In this document: positions 19,492 to 25,398 of the stretch, piece by piece | Layout: the number at the start of each line of letters is the position of its first letter | How positions within the stretch are numbered: the stretch's first letter is position 1 | Assembly: GCF_005930495.1 (NCBI RefSeq) | Contig: NZ_SJEX01000038.1 | Span: 1-45,713 of the forward strand | Direction: 5' to 3' | DNA from: Modestobacter excelsi | GTDB taxonomy: Bacteria > Actinomycetota > Actinomycetes > Mycobacteriales > Geodermatophilaceae | DNA: 45,713 nt | Position numbers and translations under genes: made by a program | Notes under the pieces: generated by a model | What the model saw: only the letters and a program-made list of their open reading frames with translations | Databases searched by the model: none | What the model was told of the DNA's origin: nothing

Positions 19492-20721
19492 TCAGAGCCG
19501 GGAGCTCGAGGCGGCGGCGCCGGCCGCCACCGCGACGAGCACGGCGAGGCCGACGAACATCGACGGGTAGCTGCCCAGTGCCTCGGCGAGCGCCGTGCCC
19601 GCCCACGGGGCGAGGGCGGCCGCGCCCGTGATGGGTGCGGCGAACCAGCCGGACAGGGCGCCGTAGCGGGCGCTGCCCCACCGGTCGGCGACGACGGTGG
19701 CCTGGAGCAGCGTGCCCGCCCCGCGCGCCGCCCCGGCGAAGACGGCCAGTCCGACCAGCAGCACGGCCGGGCCGGGGACGACGGCCAGCAGGGCGATCGC
19801 CAGCGCGGACGCCGCCACGATGGCGACTGTGCGGGCAGCGGGGCTGGTCCGAGCGGTCAGCGGCGCATAGCCGATCCGGCCCAGCAGCTGCCCGGCGCCC
19901 AGCAGCCCGAGGGTCGTGGCGGCCAGGGAGGCGGACATGCCGCGCCCGGTGAGCAGTGGGATCAGCGTCAGGCTGGCCGAGTACATGCCGAACGCAGTGA
20001 GGGTGAGCGCTCCGGACAGCAGCAGGAAGCCGGGGCTGGACACGATCGACCGCACCGGGGCGGGGGAGTCGTCGCGGTGGTCGTGCTCCGGTGCCGGCGT
20101 CCACGGCGGCGTGAGTGCCAGGGCGTGCAGCGGGACGGTCACCAGGGCCAGGACGACGGCCAGCGCCAGGTAGGTCGCCCGCCAGCTGAGGTGGTCCAGC
20201 AACAGGCTGGTCAGCGGCGCGAAGATCGTGCTCGCCAGGCCGGCCACCAGTGTCAGGGTGGTGAGCGCCCGCACCCGGGCCGGCCCGTACCAGCGGGTGA
20301 GCGCGGCGAAGCCGGCCTGGTAGAAGACCGCCGCCATCGCCACGCCGGCGACCAGCCATGCGGAGACGAACCACGCCAGGTTCGGCGCCAGCCCGATCGC
20401 CGCCGCGGCGGGCGCGGCCAGCAGGGAACCGGCGGTCATCACCCGCCGCGGACCGAACCGGTCCAGCCACCGCCCGACCGGGATCCCGGCCAGCGCGGAG
20501 ACCACCAGCCCGCCGGAGAACGCCGCGGTGGTGGCCGACGCCGACCAGCCGGTGTCGGCGGTGATCGAGGCCAGCGCGACCGGGAAGGCGTAGTAGAGGA
20601 CGCCCCAGCTGACGACCTCGGTGACGCACAGCGCGGCCAGCACCCGCCGCGGCGGACGGTGGACGCCGTCCGCCCCGGCAGTGCTGGACGTTGCCGGCCC
20701 GCCGGCCGGTTGCCCGGTCAA
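19492..20721 (-). CDS. MFS transporter paired with the ars-linked flavoprotein
   Basis: This 409-residue, 12-helix MFS protein has motif A as GRWLDRFGPRRV. It starts at TTG 20721, which overlaps the TGA stop of the upstream flavoprotein gene (TTGA), so it is probably translated by coupling. The pair sits opposite a second arsR and next to acr3-arsC, which suggests export of an arsenic compound, perhaps one made by the flavoprotein. That role is inference; the sequence alone only says MFS. Confidence 0.85.
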   Translation of the reverse strand: MTGQPAGGPATSSTAGADGVHRPPRRVLAALCVTEVVSWGVLYYAFPVALASITADTGWSASATTAAFSGGLVVSALAGIPVGRWLDRFGPRRVMTAGSLLAAPAAAAIGLAPNLAWFVSAWLVAGVAMAAVFYQAGFAALTRWYGPARVRALTTLTLVAGLASTIFAPLTSLLLDHLSWRATYLALAVVLALVTVPLHALALTPPWTPAPEHDHRDDSPAPVRSIVSSPGFLLLSGALTLTAFGMYSASLTLIPLLTGRGMSASLAATTLGLLGAGQLLGRIGYAPLTARTSPAARTVAIVAASALAIALLAVVPGPAVLLVGLAVFAGAARGAGTLLQATVVADRWGSARYGALSGWFAAPITGAAALAPWAGTALAEALGSYPSMFVGLAVLVAVAAGAAASSSRL

Positions 20722-22130
20722 CAGTTCGACGCGGGAGCTCCGATGGTCACCGGCTGCGGGGCCGCGCCGCAGCAGCCGGCCGCCGCGGGCTCCTGCGCCG
20801 AGTACCCGTGCTCGCTGCCGGTGGGGAAGCCGACGCCACAGGACTCCGCAGCTTCGCGGTCACCGAGGTCGGTGCTGCACACGCCCGTGCTCGGCAGGTG
20901 CAGCTGCACCGAGTCCGCAGCCTCGGTGTCCCCGGCCAGGGCGGCGGCGATCGAGCGGACCTGCTCGTAGCCGGTGGCCAGCAAGAACGTCGGGGCGCGG
21001 CCGTAGGACTTCATCCCGACCAGGTAGAAGCCCTCGTCGGGGTGGGTGAGGTCGCGGTGCCCGTGCGGCGGGACCGTGCCGCAGGAGTGGGAGTTGGGGT
21101 CGATCAGCGGGGCGAGCCGGGTGGGTGCCTCGACGCCGGGGTCCAGGTCGAGCCGGACCTCCCGCAGCACGTCCAGGTCCGGGCGGGAGCCGGTGGCTGC
21201 GGCGACGGTGTCCACGGTCAGCGTCAGGGGCTCCCCGTCGCGGCCGGTGCCGGTCACCTGCAGCTGCCCGCCGTCGGCCGGGGTCAGCTCGGTCAGCGTC
21301 ACCTCGCGGTGCAACTCGACGTGCCCGGCCTGCACTGCGGCCTTCAGCGTCGACCCGAGCAGGCCGCGGGCGGGCAGGCCGTCGGAGTCGCCGCCGCCGT
21401 ACAGCCGGGCCGGGGAGCGGCCGCGGATGGCCCAGCTGATCCGGGTGCCCGGCTCGGCGCGCTGCAGTTCGACCAACGCGAGGAGGGTGTTGGCCGCGGA
21501 GTGGCCCATGCCGACCACCAGGGTGTGCTTGCCGGCGAACCGGGCCCGGTCGGTGCCCAGCACGTCGGGCAGCGGCCCGACCAGCCACGGGCTGGCCCCC
21601 TGCTCCCCGACCGCAGGCAGCCCCGCGGTGCCCAGCGGGTTGGGCTGGCCCCAGGTCCCCGAGGCGTCGATGACCGCGCGTGCCGTCACGTCCTCGACCC
21701 GGCCGTCGGCGACGGTGCGCACCAGGTAGGCGCGGCCCTCACGGCCGACGGTGCGGGTCTTGTCCACCCCGACCCGGGACACCGCGACCACCCGGGTGCC
21801 GGTGTGGATGCGTCCGGTCAGCTGCGGGGTGGTGGCGAGCGGAGCCAGGTAGCGCTCGACCAGCTCGGCGCCGGTGGGCAGCTCGGCTGGCTCCGGGGAC
21901 TGCCAGCCGGTCGGCTCCAGCAGGCGGGCGGCAGCGGGGTCGACGTCGTACTCCCACGGCGAGAACAGCCGCACGTGGCCCCACGACCGCACCGCGGCCG
22001 CCGGCTGGTCCCCGGCCTCCAGGACCAGTGGCTCCAGGCCCCGCTCGAGCAGGTGGGCTGCGGCCGCCAGCCCCACCGGGCCGGCGCCGATCACCACGAC
22101 CGGCAGATGGTCCGTCGCGTACGCGCTCAT
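20718..22130 (-). CDS. FAD/NAD(P)-binding oxidoreductase, ars-associated (ArsO-like), with Cys-rich tail
   Basis: The 470-residue two-dinucleotide-fold flavoprotein has an FAD motif GAGPVGLAAAAH near residue 15 and an NAD(P) motif VVGMGHSAANT near 195. ATG 22130 begins just before the first Rossmann strand. The last ~50 residues hold five cysteines (GVCSTD, ESCGV, GCCGAA, SNC at the very end), an unusual tail suggesting thiol chemistry or metalloid binding. It is divergent from arsR2 and coupled to the MFS gene. Similar flavoproteins are found in ars operons and are called ArsO; their reaction is poorly known, so I do not assign one. Confidence 0.8.
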   Translation of the reverse strand: MSAYATDHLPVVVIGAGPVGLAAAAHLLERGLEPLVLEAGDQPAAAVRSWGHVRLFSPWEYDVDPAAARLLEPTGWQSPEPAELPTGAELVERYLAPLATTPQLTGRIHTGTRVVAVSRVGVDKTRTVGREGRAYLVRTVADGRVEDVTARAVIDASGTWGQPNPLGTAGLPAVGEQGASPWLVGPLPDVLGTDRARFAGKHTLVVGMGHSAANTLLALVELQRAEPGTRISWAIRGRSPARLYGGGDSDGLPARGLLGSTLKAAVQAGHVELHREVTLTELTPADGGQLQVTGTGRDGEPLTLTVDTVAAATGSRPDLDVLREVRLDLDPGVEAPTRLAPLIDPNSHSCGTVPPHGHRDLTHPDEGFYLVGMKSYGRAPTFLLATGYEQVRSIAAALAGDTEAADSVQLHLPSTGVCSTDLGDREAAESCGVGFPTGSEHGYSAQEPAAAGCCGAAPQPVTIGAPASNC

Positions 22131-22188
22131 CGTGTGCTCACGTCCTCGTTCGTCAGGCGATCGTCCAACGTCCACGCACGTTAACAAC

Positions 22189-22201
22189 ATCGACTGTTGA
22201 T
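22189..22201. promoter_or_regulatory. Candidate ArsR operator in the flavoprotein/arsR2 spacer
   Basis: ATCGACTGTTGAT is an imperfect inverted repeat (ATCrAC-n-GTyGAT) close in sequence to the arsR1 site. TTGATA (22197-22202) inside it could be the -35 of arsR2, with CATGAT (22218-22223) as a possible -10; repressor binding there would block transcription. A second small dyad, ATGA-n5-TCAT (22219-22231), runs into the arsR2 start codon. Confidence 0.5.
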
Positions 22202-22229
22202 AGCAATGGACGTGTGACATGATGTCGTC

Positions 22230-22589
22230 ATGCGCCAGGACCTGGACGTGCGACTGCTCGACGTCGACGAGCTGACCTCTCCCGCGGATCGTGCCCGGTT
22301 GCTCGCTCCCCAGCTCAAGGCGCTGTCCGACCCCAACCGTCTGCACCTGGTCCTGCTGCTGGCAGAAGGGCCACGCACCGTCCGCGAGCTCACCGACGCG
22401 GCAGGCATGAGCCAGACGCTGGTCAGCCACCATCTCGCCCCGCTCCGCGAGCAGGGGCTCGTGACCATCACACCCAAGGGGCGCAGCAACGTCTACGCGC
22501 TCTGCTGTGAGGCACTCGCGGGGCCGGTGAAGGCCCTGGCCACGATCGCCGCGCTGACCCCCGAGGGTGCCGACGCCTGCTGCTCCTGA
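22230..22589 (+). CDS. ArsR-family metalloregulator (second copy)
   Basis: This 119-residue winged-helix repressor has the core LKALSDPNRLHLVLLL...MSQTLVSHHLAPLREQGLV. It lacks the CVC motif of the first ArsR. Cysteine pairs are at C92-C93 and C117-C118 near the C-terminus, so its metal site is built differently and its inducer may differ (As(III), Sb(III) or another thiophilic ion). It likely controls the divergent flavoprotein-MFS pair and itself. Confidence 0.9.
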   Translation: MRQDLDVRLLDVDELTSPADRARLLAPQLKALSDPNRLHLVLLLAEGPRTVRELTDAAGMSQTLVSHHLAPLREQGLVTITPKGRSNVYALCCEALAGPVKALATIAALTPEGADACCS

Positions 22590-22605
22590 TCCGTCATGGA
22601 GATGC

Positions 22606-22637
22606 TTGACCTTGGACCCGGGTCCAAGGTGCAGGGT
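22606..22637 (+). promoter_or_regulatory. MerR-type promoter/operator
   Basis: TTGACC (22606-22611) is separated by 20 bp from CAGGGT (22632-22637). The spacer is dominated by a perfect 20-bp palindrome, CCTTGGACCC/GGGTCCAAGG (22610-22629). An over-long spacer carrying a dyad is the signature of promoters that MerR proteins untwist. It lies just upstream of merR, so regulation is autogenous, and the same transcript would carry the Cys-rich peptide. Confidence 0.8.
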
Positions 22638-22644
22638 GGTCCGC

Positions 22645-23088
22645 ATGACGACGACGGCCGCGCGCGGACTCCGGATCGCCGAGCTGGCCCGGGCCGTCGG
22701 CGTACCGACGGACACGGTCCGCTACTACGAGCGGGTCGGACTGCTGCCCCCGCCGAAGCGGACGCCGGGGGGCTACCGGGACTACGAGGTGAGCGCTGTC
22801 GACCGGCTGCAGTTCATCCAGGGTTCGCAGCGGCTGGGACTCCGACTGGTCGACATCGGCCACCTGCTCGCCGTCCGGGACACCGGGCGATGCCCGTGCG
22901 AGCCGGCGGGGGAACTGCTCCGCCGTCGTCTGGCCGACGTCGACGCCCAGATCGCTCAGCTCACCGCCCTGCGCGCGGAGATGGCCGCCATGGCCGCCGC
23001 CCTGCCGCAGGCCGAGTGCCCCGACCCCACGCCCGGCACCTGGTGCCCACCGGAGGAGGAGGGAGGTGAGTGCGCATGCTCCAGCTGA
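22645..23088 (+). CDS. MerR-family metal-responsive regulator
   Basis: The 147-residue protein has an N-terminal winged helix (LRIAELARAVGVPTDTVRYYER) and a long dimerisation helix. Six cysteines (C83, C85, C125, C134, C143, C145) lie in the metal-binding part. C83 sits where MerR/ZntR-type sensors place their first ligand, and the rest are on the C-terminal tail. A soft or transition metal is the probable signal, but Hg, Cd, Zn, Pb or Cu cannot be distinguished. ATG 22645 follows the MerR-type promoter. Its 3' end overlaps the small Cys-rich ORF by 13 nt. No transporter or reductase target is adjacent. Confidence 0.9.
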   Translation: MTTTAARGLRIAELARAVGVPTDTVRYYERVGLLPPPKRTPGGYRDYEVSAVDRLQFIQGSQRLGLRLVDIGHLLAVRDTGRCPCEPAGELLRRRLADVDAQIAQLTALRAEMAAMAAALPQAECPDPTPGTWCPPEEEGGECACSS

Positions 23089-23144
23089 CGTGTCCCTGCG
23101 ACCCGGACTGCACCGACTGCGAGTGCAGCAGCGGTTGCTGCTGA
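23076..23144 (+). CDS. 22-residue cysteine-rich, metallothionein-like peptide
   Basis: ATG 23076 lies inside the last codons of merR and has a strong GGAGG (23062-23066) nine bases upstream. The frame encodes 22 residues and stops at TGA 23142-23144. Seven residues are cysteine, at positions 6, 8, 12, 15, 17, 21 and 22, giving CxC, CxxC, CxC and CC motifs separated by D, E, S, P and T. This is the pattern of a tiny metallothionein or metal chaperone. Overlap with merR implies translational coupling and the same metal-induced promoter. I know of no named family that matches; function is inferred from composition and context only. Confidence 0.6.
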   Translation: MLQLTCPCDPDCTDCECSSGCC

Positions 23145-23257
23145 GCGAGCAGCTCCGACTCCGTACCGAGGACGGCCATCGTCGGGACGGTGACCGACCG
23201 GCAGGGATGGCCGTCCCTGCCGGTCGGGTCGGACGCATCACGCTGCTGATCGGTGGG

Positions 23258-23665
23258 TCAGCAGACCTTCGACAGGCTGAGCCGGCGGCGGTGGTGCTCG
23301 AAGTGGAGGTTCGGGTACCGGTGGACCTCGGCCAACGTCATCCGCGCCTGGGAGTACGGATCCCAGCTCGTCGGGAAGGGTATCCCTCGCCGGAGGGCGG
23401 ACTCGGACTCACGCTGCAGCCGACGCTGCAGGCCGGCGATGGTGCGGTCGCAGAGGCAGCCGAAGACCAGGTGGAACAGCGGCTGCTCGTTGGTCCACCG
23501 GGTGCCCTTGCTCGCAGACGATCGCGGCGCGATCGACCGCCGGCCGTGGGGGAGCGGGATCCGAGGGGGCGGGACTCCGCACCCGGCCAGGATGGTCGTG
23601 CCCGGCGGTCGCAGGCGACCCTCGCCGGCGCCGGTCCTGGGCGCACGTCGAGCGTCTGCGCCCAC
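23258..23665 (-). pseudogene. DinB-like protein remnant, probably with an internal deletion
   Basis: The reverse-strand frame (135 codons from GTG 23665) contains TRWTNEQPLFHLVFG near residue 55 and, near residues 90-130, RRGIPFPTSWDPY, MTLAEVHRYP and HFEHHRRRL. As I remember them, these blocks flank a much longer middle section in an actinobacterial DinB-like family. Here only about 20 residues separate them, so a central piece of roughly 60 codons seems to be missing. Family identity is from memory and not certain. It could instead be a short intact variant. It lies at the edge of the metal-response island. Confidence 0.45.
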
Positions 23666-23780
23666 CTCTGCCCCACGGGCGCCGGAGCGGGCGGCCTGAT
23701 GGCCGCCGCGCTCGGCGCTCGTGCGGACTGTGTGCGGACTGGTCAGAGCTGACGAGCTCTGACCTGCGGGAGCATCCGGG

Positions 23781-24272
23781 TCAGCGGTAGTTGTCGAACT
23801 GCAGGGCGATCTCGAAGTCCTTGCCCTTGAGCAGCTGCTGGACCGCCTGCAGGTCGTCGCGCTTCTTGCCGCTGACCCGGAGCTGGTCGCCCTGGATCTG
23901 CGCCTGCACGCCCTTGGGGCCCTCGTCGCGGATCGCCTTGGCGATCTCCTTGGCCTTGTCCGAGGCGATCCCCTGCTTGATGGTGGCGGAGATCTTGTAG
24001 ACCTTGCCCGAGGACTGCGGCTCGTCGGCGTCCAGCGCCTTCATCGAGATGCCGCGCTTGACCAGCTTCTCCTTGAAGACCTCGAGCGCGGCGGCGACCC
24101 GCTCCTCGGTGTCGGCCTGCAGGCTGACCGCCTCCTCGCCGGCCCAGGTGATGGTCGCGTTGACCCCGCGGAAGTCGAAGCGCTGCGAGAGCTCCTTGCC
24201 CGCCTGGTTCAGCGCGTTGTCGACCTCCTGGCGGTCGACCTTGCTGACGACGTCGAACGACGCATCGGCCAT
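23781..24272 (-). CDS. YajQ-family nucleotide-binding protein
   Basis: This 163-residue protein matches the YajQ/UPF0234 family along its whole length: [23 protein letters not shown] at the start and ALQFDNYR at the end. Members have two ferredoxin-like domains; some bind cyclic di-GMP and others bind nucleic acid or GTP, so the ligand here is open. ATG 24272 follows GAGGAGA. The gene is divergent from tRNA-Tyr, a common actinobacterial neighbour. Confidence 0.93.
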   Translation of the reverse strand: MADASFDVVSKVDRQEVDNALNQAGKELSQRFDFRGVNATITWAGEEAVSLQADTEERVAAALEVFKEKLVKRGISMKALDADEPQSSGKVYKISATIKQGIASDKAKEIAKAIRDEGPKGVQAQIQGDQLRVSGKKRDDLQAVQQLLKGKDFEIALQFDNYR

Positions 24273-24341
24273 GACTGTCTCCTCTCTCGCGCCGTGGAGC
24301 GGGCTCGCCGGGGACCTCCCCGACCGCCGTCCACCGTCTTG

Positions 24342-24347
24342 TAGGCT
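24342..24347 (+). promoter_or_regulatory. -10 box of the tRNA-Tyr promoter
   Basis: TAGGCT lies 19 nt before the mature tRNA 5' end, at a proper distance for a short leader. It also sits in the yajQ upstream region, on the opposite strand. Confidence 0.5.
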
Positions 24348-24366
24348 CATCCGGCACCAGCACGGC

Positions 24367-24448
24367 GGCGGGTTGCCCGAGTGGCCAATGGGAGCGGACT
24401 GTAAATCCGTCGGCTTAGCCTACGAAGGTTCGAATCCTTCACCCGCCA
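24367..24448 (+). tRNA. tRNA-Tyr (GTA)
   Basis: Acceptor arms GGCGGGT/ACCCGCC pair fully, the anticodon GTA is at 24401-24403, a long variable arm (class II tRNA) is present, and the T-loop reads GGTTCGAATCC. Length is 82 nt; CCA is not encoded. Confidence 0.97.
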
Positions 24449-24458
24449 CACCCGGTGC

Positions 24459-24490
24459 GACGGCCCCCGACCTCACGGTCGGGGGCCGTC
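24459..24490 (+). terminator. Rho-independent-type hairpin after tRNA-Tyr
   Basis: GACGGCCCCCGACC and GGTCGGGGGCCGTC form a perfect 14-bp stem with a 4-nt loop, 10 nt after the tRNA. It also lies downstream of the convergent TadG-like gene, so it may serve both. Confidence 0.85.
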
Positions 24491-24512
24491 CTCGTTGCCG
24501 GGGCCCGCCGGT

Positions 24513-24953
24513 TCAGCCGACGGTCGGCGCGCGGGCGCTGGCCACCGCCGTGCGGTCCAGCGGCCGCCCGCCCAGGAACAGCCAGTCGAAGGCGATGTGC
24601 ACCGAGCGCGTGCACCGCACGGTCACCTCGGCCCCGTCGGTCTGCGCCGACCACGCGTCCAGCTGCACCCCGGCGTCGGCGAGCTGGTCGGCGACCGCGG
24701 CCTCGGCGGTCGACCGGGTCAGCGGCAGGTGGGCGCCCGCACCCTGGGCGTAGACGGCTGCCGCGTCGGCCTCGTTCGCCGCCGCCAGCGCCGCGCCGTC
24801 GCAGGCCGACTGGACCTCCTGCTGCTCCAGGAACGCGTCCGAGGCGGCGATGGCACCGAGCACCATCAGTGCGGCGACCAGCCAGCAGACCAGCACGAAC
24901 GGCAGCGTCGACCCGGCCTCGGGGTCGGTGAGCTGCTGGCTGTCCGGTCGCAC
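24513..24953 (-). CDS. TadG-like pilus assembly/secreted-membrane protein
   Basis: The 146-residue protein has one N-terminal membrane helix (about residues 16-38, FVLVCWLVAALMVLGAIAA) after a short GSTLP-type motif. It continues with EQQEVQSACDGAALAAAN, typical of TadE/TadG-like pilin-biogenesis proteins in actinobacteria. GTG 24953 is preceded at 6 nt by TACGCT, so the mRNA looks leaderless. No tadA/B/C/E genes are next to it in this window, so whether it belongs to a pilus system encoded elsewhere is open. The DnaA-box-like cluster lies just upstream. Confidence 0.8.
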   Translation of the reverse strand: MRPDSQQLTDPEAGSTLPFVLVCWLVAALMVLGAIAASDAFLEQQEVQSACDGAALAAANEADAAAVYAQGAGAHLPLTRSTAEAAVADQLADAGVQLDAWSAQTDGAEVTVRCTRSVHIAFDWLFLGGRPLDRTAVASARAPTVG

Positions 24954-24959
24954 GCGGGG

Positions 24960-24965
24960 AGCGTA
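24960..24965 (-). promoter_or_regulatory. Leaderless -10 box for the TadG-like gene
   Basis: On the reverse strand TACGCT is followed by 6 nt and then GTG. The spacing places the transcription start at or next to the start codon. Confidence 0.55.
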
Positions 24966-24991
24966 GAGGGCGCGGCGGCCGGTCGGCACGG

Positions 24992-25077
24992 TTGTCCACC
25001 GGTTGTGGACAGCGCCTGTGGACGATGTGGACGACGCGGCCGGGTCTCCGTGTAGTCGGCACAGGGGCTGTGGACGA
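24992..25077. promoter_or_regulatory. Cluster of five DnaA-box-like 9-mers
   Basis: TTGTCCACC (24992-25000), TGTGGACAG (25004-25012), TGTGGACGA (25017-25025), TGTGGACGA (25026-25034) and TGTGGACGA (25069-25077) each differ by one base from the high-GC actinobacterial DnaA box TTGTCCACA/TGTGGACAA. The first two form an inverted pair and the third and fourth abut in tandem. They fill the spacer between two divergent genes. dnaA, dnaN and gyr genes are not here, so this is not the usual oriC. Confidence 0.55.
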
Positions 25078-25095
25078 CGCCGTCCTGGCCCGTGC

Positions 25096-25115
25096 CCGGC
25101 CAGCAGACTGGCCGG
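25096..25115 (+). promoter_or_regulatory. Hairpin abutting the start codon of the WXG100-like gene
   Basis: CCGGCCAG and CTGGCCGG form a perfect 8-bp stem with the loop CAGA, ending 1 nt before ATG 25117. No Shine-Dalgarno is visible. In RNA it would hold the ribosome-binding zone closed, or in DNA it could be a regulator site. Confidence 0.5.
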
Positions 25116-25116
25116 C

Positions 25117-25398
25117 ATGACGATCGAGGTGGTCCCCGCGCAGCTGTACGCGCTGGCCGGCGTGCTCGACGGGGCGGCGGTCCAGGCGGCCCGGGTGGGC
25201 ACCACGCCGGCCGACGACCCGGTCGGCGGGCCGCTCGGCCCGGCGGTGGCCGGGTTCTGCGAGACCGCCCGCACCACCGGCCGCTGCCTGGCCGGCGAGC
25301 TGACCTGGCTGGGGGAGGCGGTGACCGCTGCGGCGGACTCCTGGCTCGGGTTGGACGGGCGGCTGCTGCCGGTGCCCGGCCGGGGTGTCCCGGGGTGA
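25117..25398 (+). CDS. Small WXG100/ESX-like helical protein
   Basis: The 93-residue, Ala-rich protein should form a helix-turn-helix of ESX type. It begins MTIEVVPAQLYALAGVLDGAA, has two cysteines (C48, C57) around the turn, and ends with WLGLD (W76-x3-D80), reminiscent of the YxxxD/E export signal of type VII substrates. There is no signal peptide. Its stop overlaps the next gene (GTGA). Members of this kind are usually partners of a larger helical effector or of the next gene product. Assignment is by fold style, not by a clear family match. Confidence 0.6.
   Translation: MTIEVVPAQLYALAGVLDGAAVQAARVGTTPADDPVGGPLGPAVAGFCETARTTGRCLAGELTWLGEAVTAAADSWLGLDGRLLPVPGRGVPG

Noticed and set aside
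24992-25077. Replication origin
   Set aside because: DnaA-box-like sites are present, but dnaA, dnaN, recF, gyr and an AT-rich unwinding region are all absent.
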